Shown: positions 1-8,009, counted from the stretch's first letter. The stretch is 64,000 nucleotides of DNA from an uncultured Caryophanales bacterium (GCA_905206805.1 CAJLIR010000003.1:55969-119968), one strand, 5' to 3'. Notes: generated by a model not told the origin, from the letters alone. A program made the numbers and translations.

Positions 1-10
1 ATAAATGTCT

Positions 11-62
11 TTTAACATTTGTTAAAGGAAAATACTTGATTTTTGATAAAAAACAATATAAT
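11..62 (+). promoter_or_regulatory. Probable promoter with upstream 6-bp inverted repeat
   Basis: A TATAAT box at 57-62 has a possible TTGATT -35 at 36-41, with a short 15-bp spacer. A TTTAAC/GTTAAA inverted repeat (11-26) just upstream could be a repressor site. It would drive the gene at 105. Position and boxes are seen; the function is inferred and weak. Confidence 0.35.
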
Positions 63-104
63 ATATCAATAAGCAGTACAAGTATTCACTAGGAGGAGGC
101 ATTA

Positions 105-656
105 ATGAGAGATTACTTAATAAAAGACTATGAGGATATGATTGATAGAGAAATAAAAAAAGAAGCAAAAAGAATATTTGAAGTATTATATGATTTGTAT
201 AAAAAAGATAATAAAACTAATTTGAGTTTTAATTGTTTAGTTGAAAAATATATGAACAAAAAGTTTAATATACTAAGGTTAGAAGTTCTTAATGAAACTA
301 TAAAAAATATTCCTACCTATTTATATATATGTCCAGATAATACAAAAATATTTGTAACAAATAATGAATTACAAAAAATAGAAAATAAAAAAATAACTGA
401 AAGAATTAATGATGATAAATTGTTATTAGATAAAATTTCAAAAAAAGTAGCTGAAAAAATAATGTTAATTAATGAAAATATGGATAGTTTAACAATTTTA
501 GATGTTTTAAATGAAAATATTAATGAAAAAGAGGGAAAGAGCATTGACTTGATAAATGAGGGAAACTACTTGATAGAAAATATTAATTTAAAACTTATAG
601 ATCAAGGGAAAGAACTTATAAGTATTAATCCAATTAAAATTACAGAATATAAATAA
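105..656 (+). CDS. Hypothetical protein, mobile-element cargo
   Basis: I do not recognise this 183-aa protein. It is lysine-, asparagine- and glutamate-rich, probably mostly helical, with no membrane segment, signal peptide or obvious catalytic motif. The N-terminal third is highly charged and the C-terminal half (from about residue 95) looks like a chain of amphipathic helices. An AGGAGGAGG ribosome site sits 7-8 bases before the ATG, so the start is secure. It lies at the left edge of a region ending in excisionase and integrase genes, so it is most likely carried by that element. Function unknown. Confidence 0.7.
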   Translation: MRDYLIKDYEDMIDREIKKEAKRIFEVLYDLYKKDNKTNLSFNCLVEKYMNKKFNILRLEVLNETIKNIPTYLYICPDNTKIFVTNNELQKIENKKITERINDDKLLLDKISKKVAEKIMLINENMDSLTILDVLNENINEKEGKSIDLINEGNYLIENINLKLIDQGKELISINPIKITEYK

Positions 657-723
657 TAATTTTTTAATGGTTTGTTTTATGAGATTAATGATATAATAGT
701 TTTAATGTGAGGTGAGTAATAAA

Positions 724-1182
724 ATGAAAAAAATTACTTTTGACTCTATATACAAAAAATTATGTAGTGCTAATAATAAAGATAATATTACTAAAATATA
801 TGAAGATAGTTTAGATAATAATATTTTAGATTATGATAAAGAATATTTAGGTTATAAAAAAAATTATAAAACGGATAGGCTATTATATAAAGAAAAAAAA
901 TACAATAACATTACCTATGCCATATATATGTTTAAAACGCCAGAATATAGTGATTTAAGCATAGACAGCAACTACACTATTAAAGAAGAAAAAAGGTCTT
1001 ATTATGAGGCTAGTATGATGATGATAAAGGATGATATTGATGGTAGATATTCAATAGATAATATATGTGCAATCAGGAATCGAGATGAACAAACTGTAAT
1101 AAACCGATATAACTACTTAGAAGCAATTTTAAATGAATTTACTGAATCAAGGTTATTAGAGTTTATTGATAGTCAAATATAG
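724..1182 (+). CDS. Hypothetical protein, mobile-element cargo
   Basis: Unknown protein of 152 aa, rich in Tyr, Asn, Lys and Asp, with no signal peptide, membrane helix or recognised motif. I start it at the ATG at 724, which has a GAGGTGA ribosome site 8 bases upstream; an in-frame GTG at 712 lies inside that site and is unlikely. A TATAAT at 692-697 with a poor -35 suggests its own weak promoter. The C-terminal part (about residues 110-150) is helical and could be a small DNA- or protein-binding bundle, but that is only an impression. Followed by a 347-base non-coding control region. Confidence 0.7.
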   Translation: MKKITFDSIYKKLCSANNKDNITKIYEDSLDNNILDYDKEYLGYKKNYKTDRLLYKEKKYNNITYAIYMFKTPEYSDLSIDSNYTIKEEKRSYYEASMMMIKDDIDGRYSIDNICAIRNRDEQTVINRYNYLEAILNEFTESRLLEFIDSQI

Positions 1183-1193
1183 TTAAAATTATA

Positions 1194-1233
1194 GAAATAT
1201 GCAAAAATATACAGAAATATACAAAAATATAAT
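1194..1233. repeat. Imperfect 20-bp tandem repeat
   Basis: Two adjacent copies of GAAATATRCAAAAATATA-type sequence (1194-1213 and 1214-1233) follow the preceding stop codon. They could be iteron-like binding sites of the element or simple AT-rich slippage. Only the repetition is seen. Confidence 0.45.
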
Positions 1234-1273
1234 ATTATAAAAATTTATTAATCAAACTTATTCACTTAGTTGC

Positions 1274-1301
1274 TTGAATATAATTTGTCAAGTGCTATAA
1301 T
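1274..1301 (+). promoter_or_regulatory. Sigma-A type promoter
   Basis: TTGAAT (1274-1279) and TATAAT (1296-1301) are separated by 16 bp. The predicted start point near 1308 coincides with the foot of a strong hairpin, so the transcript would be very short unless read through. Confidence 0.5.
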
Positions 1302-1307
1302 GTAGTA

Positions 1308-1360
1308 AAATGAAATAATTATGGAAAAAGAGAGTATCCAAAAATTATTTCATTTTTTTT
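1308..1360 (+). terminator. Strong hairpin with U-run just after a promoter
   Basis: AAATGAAATAATT (about 1308-1320) pairs with AAATTATTTCATT (about 1341-1354), followed by a T-run to 1360. The loop includes a GGA/TCC extension. This is a typical factor-independent terminator, but it starts at the predicted +1 of the promoter at 1274-1301, so the unit could encode a short RNA of about 55 nt or insulate the downstream genes. Confidence 0.6.
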
Positions 1361-1388
1361 GGCATAAAAAGAGCTTTGCTAAAAAAAC

Positions 1389-1447
1389 TTGACATTGATA
1401 AAAAAAGTGCTAAAATAAATAACAAGTTTTGAGACTATTTCTCAAAA
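1389..1447 (+). promoter_or_regulatory. Promoter with operator-like inverted repeat
   Basis: TTGACA (1389-1394) and TAAAAT (1411-1416) have a 16-bp spacer. Immediately downstream is a perfect 8-bp inverted repeat, TTTTGAGA (1427-1434) and TCTCAAAA (1440-1447), overlapping the expected start of transcription. It could be a repressor operator or a 5' hairpin of the leader RNA that reads into the 40-aa peptide and the regulator gene at 1705. Confidence 0.5.
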
Positions 1448-1529
1448 GTATTTATTTAGAAGAAGCAGTACCAAGTTATATAGATATTATTTGTGCTGTT
1501 TCTTCTTTTATTTTAGTAGAGGTGAAAAT

Positions 1530-1652
1530 ATGCAAAAATTACTACATAAAAAATATAGATGGTATATTAATGTATCTAGTAATAGAAACAATTTTTCATT
1601 GACTAAAAATTGCACTAATAATCAATATCAATTAATTTTAAAAGAGAAATAA
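1530..1652 (+). CDS. Putative 40-aa leader peptide
   Basis: A short reading frame encodes 40 residues beginning MQKLLHKKYRWYINV. It is preceded by an AGAGGTGA ribosome site at good distance. It is basic at the N-terminus and has no recognised domain. Its last codons and stop lie inside the 5' arm of a long hairpin (1640-1686) that precedes the regulator gene at 1705. This arrangement resembles a translated leader controlling attenuation, but whether it is translated is inference. Confidence 0.45.
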   Translation: MQKLLHKKYRWYINVSSNRNNFSLTKNCTNNQYQLILKEK

Positions 1653-1690
1653 CTTGGGTTTTTATTCCCTGTGTTGTTTCTCTTTTTCTT
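1640..1690 (+). terminator. Attenuator-like hairpin before the regulator gene
   Basis: AAAAGAGAAATAAC..GGG (from 1640) pairs with CCC..GTTGTTTCTCTTTT (to 1686) through a roughly 18-20 bp stem containing a G-U pair and small mismatches. A short T-rich run follows. The hairpin overlaps the stop codon of the 40-aa frame and ends right before the AGGAGG site of the next gene, so ribosome position could change its folding. Confidence 0.5.
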
Positions 1691-1704
1691 TAGGAGGATA
1701 CACT

Positions 1705-2208
1705 ATGGAAGAACAAATGTATTTAGAAAATGAAATATTAAGTAAAGAGTTTATTTCTGATTATAACTTAGATGAGTGTAAATCTATAGCTACAATGCTA
1801 ATGAAAAAGTATAAAAGGTTAAAAAACTCTTGCCCTGAAGAAGTTGATCTTAAAATTACACATAACTACGAACCTATTTATTCTTGCCCAATGCCGAGAA
1901 AAAATGCTGTAATGGAAAAAATTGATAGACATTTAGATGATATAAGAGATTATGAATTTATGAACGAAAAAATAAAAAATATTATGAATAAAATGTCTTC
2001 GGAAGAAAGAGCTTGTTTTACGGAAATACTTTTACATAATAAAGGTGAAAGTACAGCAGCAAAAATAATAGGAAGATCAAGAATAGGATTAATTCCAATA
2101 TATAATAGTTGTGTAATTAGATTAGTATTAGCATTTCATTTGGAAATATATAAAGATCAAATAAATGAGATAGATGTAACTAAAGAAATTGAATTAAAGT
2201 ATTATTAG
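1705..2208 (+). CDS. ArpU/sigma-70 region 4-like transcriptional regulator
   Basis: A 167-aa cytoplasmic protein. The C-terminal half (about residues 95-150) reads like a sigma-region-4 helix-turn-helix: 'SSEERACFTEILLHNKG' then 'TAAKIIGRSRIGL', the usual 'glu-arg..hyd..GES..kIA..lg.S...V' layout. ArpU/RinA-like regulators of this size are common in phages and conjugative elements of Firmicutes, where they activate late or transfer genes. A paired 'SCP' Cys motif occurs twice in the N-terminal half, which might bind metal, but this is speculative. Start at ATG 1705 with AGGAGG 8 bases upstream; an upstream in-frame start would run through the attenuator hairpin. The exact family is uncertain. 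Confidence 0.5.
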   Translation: MEEQMYLENEILSKEFISDYNLDECKSIATMLMKKYKRLKNSCPEEVDLKITHNYEPIYSCPMPRKNAVMEKIDRHLDDIRDYEFMNEKIKNIMNKMSSEERACFTEILLHNKGESTAAKIIGRSRIGLIPIYNSCVIRLVLAFHLEIYKDQINEIDVTKEIELKYY

Positions 2209-2223
2209 TAAGCAATTATTTAT

Positions 2224-2248
2224 GACTTCATATAGAGGTCTTTTTTTT
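2224..2248 (+). terminator. Rho-independent terminator
   Basis: GACTTC (2224-2229) pairs with GAGGTC (2235-2240, one G-U pair), followed by eight T. It separates the ArpU-like gene from the mazF-like gene. Confidence 0.6.
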
Positions 2249-2268
2249 ATGCCTAAAGTGGAGGATTT

Positions 2269-2643
2269 ATGAAAAAAATTAAACGAGGAGAAATATTTAA
2301 TGCCAATTTAGATCCTGTTCTAGGACACGAACAGGGTGGAAATAGACCAGTTTTAGTTTTACAAAATAATCATAGTTTAAAAAGATGCCCAACTGTTTTG
2401 GTAGCACCTTTAACAAAAATGATCAATAAGAAATACGATTTACCCACACACGTATATATTGAACCTTCTAATTATTTAAAATATGATTCGGTGGTCTTAG
2501 CTGAGCATATTAGAGAAATAGATAGATTGAGAATAACATATTACTTAACAACATTAACAAAAAAACAACAAAAATTGGTAGATAAGGCAATTATAAACGC
2601 ATTTGGATTAAGTATTAAGGAGATAAATTTATATGAGAAATAA
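2269..2643 (+). CDS. MazF/PemK-family endoribonuclease toxin
   Basis: A 124-aa protein with the MazF/PemK fold signatures. It has 'RGEIFNANLDPVLGHEQGGNRPV' at residues 5-27, matching the canonical 'RGdiy.adL.P..GsEQgg.RPvl' with the catalytic Arg. It also has 'APLTK' (about 46-50) at the catalytic Thr strand and 'LAEHIREIDRLRI' near residue 78-90. The family cleaves mRNA at short sequence motifs and is normally neutralised by a small MazE-like antitoxin. No AbrB/RHH-type antitoxin gene precedes it. A 72-aa gene overlaps its 3' end and could be a partner. In this setting it may stabilise the mobile element or act in defence. Length is normal for the family (110-125 aa). Confidence 0.85.
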   Translation: MKKIKRGEIFNANLDPVLGHEQGGNRPVLVLQNNHSLKRCPTVLVAPLTKMINKKYDLPTHVYIEPSNYLKYDSVVLAEHIREIDRLRITYYLTTLTKKQQKLVDKAIINAFGLSIKEINLYEK

Positions 2644-2851
2644 AAATTATATGATTAAGGTAAAGATGATTAAAGAAACTGAGATGATTGTTAGTGAGAA
2701 AAGTATGCAAAAAGCAGTGATTAAAGTTGCAAGCTTATTAAATAAATGTAGTGATAACAATGTTTTATTAAATAAAACCTTTGATAGTAAACCTAATTTT
2801 ATATATAAAGTAGAAAAATATATTGAAGCTATAAAAAATGTACAAATTTAA
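2633..2851 (+). CDS. Small hypothetical protein overlapping mazF
   Basis: A 72-aa basic protein of unknown function. Its ATG lies within the last codons of the mazF-like gene (11-base overlap), with an AAGGAGA site 9 bases upstream inside that gene, so the two are translationally coupled. It shows an N-terminal beta-like stretch and two helices; no metal or catalytic motif. By position it could be a non-canonical antitoxin placed after the toxin, or an unrelated element gene. The sequence alone does not decide. Confidence 0.6.
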   Translation: MRNKNYMIKVKMIKETEMIVSEKSMQKAVIKVASLLNKCSDNNVLLNKTFDSKPNFIYKVEKYIEAIKNVQI

Positions 2852-2877
2852 AATTTGCACATTCGTAAAAAAATAAA

Positions 2878-2910
2878 ATAATTGGTATTCTCATAGTGAT
2901 AGCCAATTAT
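2878..2910. repeat. 8-bp inverted repeat before xis
   Basis: ATAATTGG (2878-2885) and CCAATTAT (2903-2910) form a perfect inverted repeat in the 85-bp gap upstream of the excisionase gene. There is no T-run, so it is more likely an operator or protein site than a terminator. Confidence 0.4.
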
Positions 2911-2936
2911 TAAATCTAATTTAGGAGATAATAATT

Positions 2937-3137
2937 ATGAATAATGATATAGAAAAAAAGGTTTACAATGCAACAGAGATTCAAAAAATGCTAGGGATGG
3001 GGAAAAATAGATTATATGAATATTTAGAAGAAGTATATAAAAAACAAACCCCATTTAGAGTATTAAAATTTGGAAAAATATACAAAGTTCCAAAACAAGC
3101 CTTCGATAATTGGATAAATGGTTATCAAGTGTCATAG
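2937..3137 (+). CDS. xis: Excisionase-family DNA-binding protein
   Basis: A 66-aa winged helix-turn-helix protein. 'NATEIQKMLGMGKNRLYEYLEE' (about residues 11-32) forms the MerR/Xis-like helix pair. 'FRVLKFGKIYKVPKQAFDNWI' (about 40-62) is the typical wing and terminal helix of HTH_17 excisionases such as Tn916 Xis. Such proteins bend attachment-site DNA and bias the integrase toward excision. It ends 12 bases before the first integrase gene, the classic xis-int order. Start ATG 2937 has an AGGAGA site. Confidence 0.8.
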   Translation: MNNDIEKKVYNATEIQKMLGMGKNRLYEYLEEVYKKQTPFRVLKFGKIYKVPKQAFDNWINGYQVS

Positions 3138-3149
3138 GAGAGATGGTTT

Positions 3150-4349
3150 ATGAAAAAAACAAAACTAACTTGGGGAAAAAGTGGGATAGTTTTCTTTGAA
3201 GGTTCATCGTGGGGATTTAGATATAAAGAAAGGTTAGAAGATGGATCAACTAAATATGGAAAAGTTAAGGGATATGCAACGGAACAAGATGCTGTAAAAG
3301 ATTATTATATATATGAAGAAAAATTTAAAGAAAAAAGTAGAGAATATGAAGTAAGCATTAACAAAGATATAATGTTTGTTGATTACCTGATTTATTGGTT
3401 TGAAAATATATATTCTGAACGAATAGAAACAACAACAAAAATGGTTAGTTCATATATCATATATAATTTAATCGTGCCTAGTATTGAATATAATTTAAAA
3501 ATAAATTTAGTAACAACTGATTATTTAGACGATATAATAAAAAGAGCTTCTAATTTAACAGAAAGTGGCGGATATTCTGCAAGGATGATTATAATTATGG
3601 CAATGAAAGATGCATTGATTGGTGGATATATTTCACACAATCCATCTTTAGATACTAAACAATACAGAAGAAAAAAACCTAAAATTAGAGTATATACTAA
3701 AAGGCAATTAAAGAGATTTTTAACAGCATCCCAATCATCAAATTGGTATCTTGAAATATTATTAGGATTATTTTGTGGACTTCGTAAGGGTGAAATAATG
3801 GGACTTAAATTTTCTGATTTTGATATGGAAAATAGAACTGTGAAAGTGGAAAGACAAATAGCAAAAGAATATGAATTAGAAAAAAATACTAGTAAAATTA
3901 CAAAATGTTCATTAGTAGAAAAAAATCCAAAGACCCCTGAAAGTATAAGAACACTTAAAGTTCCCGATATAATTATAGAAGAATTAGAGAAAAGAAATGA
4001 AAAAGTAAATTTAGATAAAGCAATTTATAAAAATAAATATATAGATAATAATTATATATCTTGCACAGAAATAGGGGTAGTGCATTCTCAATCATCTTTA
4101 AATGCTAGAATAATAAAAATATGCAGACAACTAAGTTTACCAGATTTGACCGTACACGGTTTAAGACATATGTGTGCAACAATTCTATTAGAAAGTGGAG
4201 CTTCACTTGCTAAAATACAAGCATTTCTAGGGCATAGATCAATCCATACAACATTTGAATATTATTGTGAGGTAATGGATGAAAAAGATAAAATATTGGC
4301 ATTTATGAATAATATTTTTGCTATTGAAGATGGTGATACGAAATGTTAA
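3150..4349 (+). CDS. Tyrosine recombinase/integrase (first of tandem pair)
   Basis: A 399-aa phage/ICE-type integrase. Residues 1-60 form an AP2-like arm-binding domain ('WGFRYKERLEDGSTKYGKVKGYATEQDA'), about 70-170 a SAM-like core-binding domain, and about 180-390 the catalytic domain. The catalytic set is visible: R212 in 'GLRKGE', H336 and R339 in 'HGLRH', H362 in 'GHR', and the nucleophile in 'EYY' (Y371/Y372, most likely Y372). It cuts and rejoins attachment sites to integrate or excise the element. It sits directly after xis and overlaps the second recombinase by 7 bases, so the two are co-translated. Confidence 0.92.
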   Translation: MKKTKLTWGKSGIVFFEGSSWGFRYKERLEDGSTKYGKVKGYATEQDAVKDYYIYEEKFKEKSREYEVSINKDIMFVDYLIYWFENIYSERIETTTKMVSSYIIYNLIVPSIEYNLKINLVTTDYLDDIIKRASNLTESGGYSARMIIIMAMKDALIGGYISHNPSLDTKQYRRKKPKIRVYTKRQLKRFLTASQSSNWYLEILLGLFCGLRKGEIMGLKFSDFDMENRTVKVERQIAKEYELEKNTSKITKCSLVEKNPKTPESIRTLKVPDIIIEELEKRNEKVNLDKAIYKNKYIDNNYISCTEIGVVHSQSSLNARIIKICRQLSLPDLTVHGLRHMCATILLESGASLAKIQAFLGHRSIHTTFEYYCEVMDEKDKILAFMNNIFAIEDGDTKC

Positions 4350-5641
4350 CAAAAGAACAAATGCGGAAAGTTTATAATGATTATACAGTATATTCTGTAT
4401 TAAAATTAAAAGATAAATACGGATTTAAGGTTAAGCTGACATTTATAGATGGACAGCAAGAAATAAGGCAAATAGGTGGTTTTAAAACAAAAAAAGAGGC
4501 AAACCTAGAAAGAGATAAAGTTGTAGCACAATTAGTCAACCACTCCTATGTTGTTTATCCAAAAATAAAAAGTAGTGAGTATTTTGAATATTGGTTAGAA
4601 ATAGTGATGAAACCTAATTTAACATATAATAGTTATATGTCATATAGAAATGTAGTTAATAATTATGCTATCCCATATTTCAAAAATTACTACATTAATC
4701 AAATAAATATGGGACATATTCAAAAATTTTATAATGAAGTTTCAATTAAATATAAATCGATAGCAAAGTTATCAAAAGTAGTATTAAATTCAGCATTTGA
4801 ATATGCTAAAAAGAATAATTTAATTAATACTAATCCAACATTAAATGTTAGACTTCCGAAAGGAATTGATACATCATATAATAAGGTTCAAGTAATTGAT
4901 ATAGAAAAGACATTTAATATTGAACAGATAAAATTAATAATTGAGAAAAGTAAAGAAACACCAATATATTTACATATATTATTTGCGTTGTTGATGGGAT
5001 TAAGAAAGCAAGAAATTAATGGAGTAAAATATTCAGATATTGATTATGTTAATAGAAAATTATATTTAAAAAGGCAACTAGGAATTGATCCAAATAAATC
5101 AAAAGAAGATTGTAAGAAAAAAACATACACGAAACAGGAAATAAAATTAAAAACCTTTTCAAGTGAAAGGGTACTTGATATACCTGATATGGTTTTTGAG
5201 GCAATACAAGAACAAAGAAAAATTTATGAAACAAATAGAAGAAGGAGAATAAATGATAAAACAACTCCCTTTACTGATTTAGGATTTATTTGTTGTTCTA
5301 CCTATGGGCATCCAAGAAGTAAAGGGTTTCATAAAAGATATTATGATAAACTATTAGAAGAAAATAATTTACCAAAAATTAGATTTCACGATTTAAGACA
5401 TACATATACCACATTATTATTAATGAATAATCACGATTTAAAGGCTGTATCAGAACTACTAGGACACTCATCAACAATAATTACATCAAGTACATATTTT
5501 GACAAGAATAAAATAATTGTTGATTGTAATAAAGAATTAAATTCATTTATTGAATTAGTTAAACCAGATGAAAACTTGTATTCATCAGATACAATAATAG
5601 ACATAGATACAAATGATATTTTGGCAAAATATTTATATTAA
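4343..5641 (+). CDS. Tyrosine recombinase/integrase (second of tandem pair)
   Basis: A second, divergent integrase of 432 aa. An N-terminal AP2-like beta domain (about 15-60) is followed by a core-binding domain (about 75-170) and a catalytic domain (about 195-400). Catalytic residues are intact: R221 in 'GLRKQE', H349/R352 in 'HDLRH', H375 in 'GHSS' and Y385 in 'STYF'. It carries a roughly 45-aa acidic C-terminal tail with no clear domain. Its start overlaps the end of the first integrase. Because both have full active sites, neither looks like a decayed copy; they may act together or on different sites. It is the last gene of the element before the chromosomal uvrB. Confidence 0.92.
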   Translation: MLTKEQMRKVYNDYTVYSVLKLKDKYGFKVKLTFIDGQQEIRQIGGFKTKKEANLERDKVVAQLVNHSYVVYPKIKSSEYFEYWLEIVMKPNLTYNSYMSYRNVVNNYAIPYFKNYYINQINMGHIQKFYNEVSIKYKSIAKLSKVVLNSAFEYAKKNNLINTNPTLNVRLPKGIDTSYNKVQVIDIEKTFNIEQIKLIIEKSKETPIYLHILFALLMGLRKQEINGVKYSDIDYVNRKLYLKRQLGIDPNKSKEDCKKKTYTKQEIKLKTFSSERVLDIPDMVFEAIQEQRKIYETNRRRRINDKTTPFTDLGFICCSTYGHPRSKGFHKRYYDKLLEENNLPKIRFHDLRHTYTTLLLMNNHDLKAVSELLGHSSTIITSSTYFDKNKIIVDCNKELNSFIELVKPDENLYSSDTIIDIDTNDILAKYLY

Positions 5642-5775
5642 ATATATACATAATAATAAGGAAAGACTGTTGTAGCTTTCCTTGTTTTATTGTTAAATTA
5701 GTGTTAAAATAAGTTACTGGAAAACATTTAGTTTTACTTGGTTTTATTTAGTCTTATTTAGTCAATTTGTGGCTG

Positions 5776-5861
5776 AAATTCGTATCCAAGCAAAAAAGAC
5801 ACATTTTTGGGGTTATAAAAATGAATTAGGATACGCATTTTTGATAATTGGATACGAATTT
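5776..5861. repeat. GGATACGAAT inverted repeat, candidate attachment-site region
   Basis: AAATTCGTATCCAA (5776-5789) is exactly inverted as TTGGATACGAATTT (5848-5861). A third partial copy, GGATACGCAT, lies at 5829-5838 in the right-hand orientation, inside a small AAAAATG/CATTTTT hairpin. The cluster sits in the only gap between the integrase genes and uvrB, where the attachment site and integrase-binding sites of such an element are expected. An alternative is an operator for uvrB; it does not match the Firmicutes SOS box. Confidence 0.5.
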
Positions 5862-5894
5862 TAGGCTGGTAATAATCGTAGTAAGGAGGACAAT

Positions 5895-7865
5895 ATGGAA
5901 CAAAAAGATACAAAAATGTTCAAAATTCACTCAAAATATACACCTAGTGGAGATCAACCAGAGGCAATAAATTCATTAGTTAAAGGAATTGAAAATGGTG
6001 AGAAATACCAAGTTTTACTTGGTGCAACGGGAACTGGAAAAACTTTTACGATTGCAAACGTAATTGAAAAAGTGAATAAACCAACTCTAGTTTTAGCTCA
6101 TAATAAGACACTTGCAGGGCAATTATACGCGGAACTCAAGGAGATCTTCCCCGACAATCACGTATGTTACTTTGTATCATATTATGATTATTATCAACCA
6201 GAAGCATACGTTGCTAAAACTGATACATATATTGAAAAAGATGCATCAATTAACGACGAGATAGATGAGTTACGTCATTCCGCAACAGCGTCCTTATTAA
6301 AATATAAGGATGTAATAGTAGTATCTTCTGTATCTTGTATTTATGGAATAGGTGAAATAGAAGAATATAAAAATAAAATGTTATCACTTGCGGTAGATGA
6401 TGAGATAGATAGAGATAAAGTATTAGAAAAATTAATTGATATGTTATATGAAAGAAATAATATAGATTTAAAAAGAGGAACTTTTAGAGTAAGGGGAGAT
6501 GTTTTAGAAATAATTCCAGTTAATGAACATTCTAAAGGAATAAGAGTTGAATTTTTTGGAGATACGGTTGAAAAAATCTCAGAATTTGATATTTTAACTG
6601 GCGTAATAACAAATAATAAAAAGGCAATATCAATATTTCCCGCAAGTCATTTCGTAACAAGTGATGAAAAAATAAAGAAAGCAATTAAAAATATTCAAAT
6701 AGAGTTAGAAGAACAACTACAAAAATTCAAAGATGAAAATAAATTACTTGAATATCAAAGATTGCAAGAAAGAACAAATTATGATATAGAAATGCTTAGT
6801 GAAACTGGTACTTGTCGTGGTGTTGAAAATTATTCTAGACATTTAGCGTTAAAAGAACCAGGTGCAACCCCAACTACACTTATTGATTTCTTTGGTGATG
6901 ATTATCTTATGATAATAGATGAATCACACGTAACAGTTCCCCAAGTACGTGGTATGTATAATGGTGATCAAGCAAGAAAAAAGGTACTTGTTGATTATGG
7001 TTTCAGACTTCCAAGTGCGATGGATAATAGACCATTAAAATTTGAAGAATTTGAAAAAAAGATAAATCAAATTATTTATGTATCAGCAACACCTGGTGAT
7101 TACGAATTAGAAAAATGTAATGGTAAATTTGTAGAACAAATAATAAGACCAACTGGTTTATTAGATCCTACTATTGAAGTTAGAAAAACAGAAGGTCAAA
7201 TAGATAACTTAGTAGAAGAAATATATAAGAAAATAGAAAAAAATGAAAGAACATTAATTACGACTTTAACAATTCGTATGGCAGAAGAATTAACTACATA
7301 TTTAAAAAATATTGATATAAAAGTGGCTTACCTACATAGTGAAATTAAGACATTAGAAAGAATGAAAATAATACGCGATTTACGTATGGGCAAGTATGAT
7401 GTATTAGTTGGTATAAATTTACTTAGGGAAGGAATTGATATACCAGAAGTTAGCTTAATTGCGATAATGGATGCTGATAAACAAGGGTTCTTAAGAAGTG
7501 AAAGAAGTTTAATTCAAACTATTGGAAGAGCGGCAAGAAATTCAAACGGACATGTTATTATGTATGCCGATACCATAAGTGATTCTATGAGTCTTGCAAT
7601 ATCAGAAACAGAAAGAAGAAGAAAAATACAAGAAGAATATAATAGGAAAAATAATATTATTCCTAAAACTATCATAAAAGAAATACGTGATGTAATTAGT
7701 ATTAATGAAGAAAAAACACAACCTGATAAAATAAAAATGACAAGCTCTGATAAAAACAAAATGATAGAAAAATTAGAAATAGAAATGAGAGAAGCAGCCA
7801 AAAATCTTGATTTTGAAAGAGCAATGGAATTAAGAGATATATTATTTGAATTAAAAAGCGAATAA
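5895..7865 (+). CDS. uvrB: Excinuclease ABC subunit B
   Basis: UvrB, 656 aa, the damage-verifying DNA helicase-like subunit of nucleotide excision repair. It receives damaged DNA from UvrA and recruits UvrC. Walker A 'GATGTGKT' is at residues 43-50. The 'YYDYYQPEAY' segment of the beta-hairpin is near residue 95, the 'DESH' helicase motif is present, helicase motifs V/VI include 'GINLLREGID' and 'QTIGRAARN', and a C-terminal UVR domain occupies about 620-655. Length is normal (B. subtilis 661). The start has AAGGAGG 6 bases upstream. uvrA is not next to it, unlike in B. subtilis. It is the first chromosomal gene beyond the integrated element. Confidence 0.97.
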   Translation: MEQKDTKMFKIHSKYTPSGDQPEAINSLVKGIENGEKYQVLLGATGTGKTFTIANVIEKVNKPTLVLAHNKTLAGQLYAELKEIFPDNHVCYFVSYYDYYQPEAYVAKTDTYIEKDASINDEIDELRHSATASLLKYKDVIVVSSVSCIYGIGEIEEYKNKMLSLAVDDEIDRDKVLEKLIDMLYERNNIDLKRGTFRVRGDVLEIIPVNEHSKGIRVEFFGDTVEKISEFDILTGVITNNKKAISIFPASHFVTSDEKIKKAIKNIQIELEEQLQKFKDENKLLEYQRLQERTNYDIEMLSETGTCRGVENYSRHLALKEPGATPTTLIDFFGDDYLMIIDESHVTVPQVRGMYNGDQARKKVLVDYGFRLPSAMDNRPLKFEEFEKKINQIIYVSATPGDYELEKCNGKFVEQIIRPTGLLDPTIEVRKTEGQIDNLVEEIYKKIEKNERTLITTLTIRMAEELTTYLKNIDIKVAYLHSEIKTLERMKIIRDLRMGKYDVLVGINLLREGIDIPEVSLIAIMDADKQGFLRSERSLIQTIGRAARNSNGHVIMYADTISDSMSLAISETERRRKIQEEYNRKNNIIPKTIIKEIRDVISINEEKTQPDKIKMTSSDKNKMIEKLEIEMREAAKNLDFERAMELRDILFELKSE

Positions 7866-8009
7866 TTGTACATTTATCGACAAATTATTTACATTTTAAT
7901 CAATATATTTATTATGTAATTAATTTAGTTAAAAAAGTAATATATTTATATATAATAAAAAAAGGTAATATTTTAGTAAAATATATTAAATTTATCAAAA
8001 TGTATTCAT

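Noticed and set aside
5776..5861. SOS/LexA box upstream of uvrB
   Set aside because: GGATACGAAT does not match the Firmicutes CGAAC-N4-GTTCG pattern and the arms are 58 bp apart.
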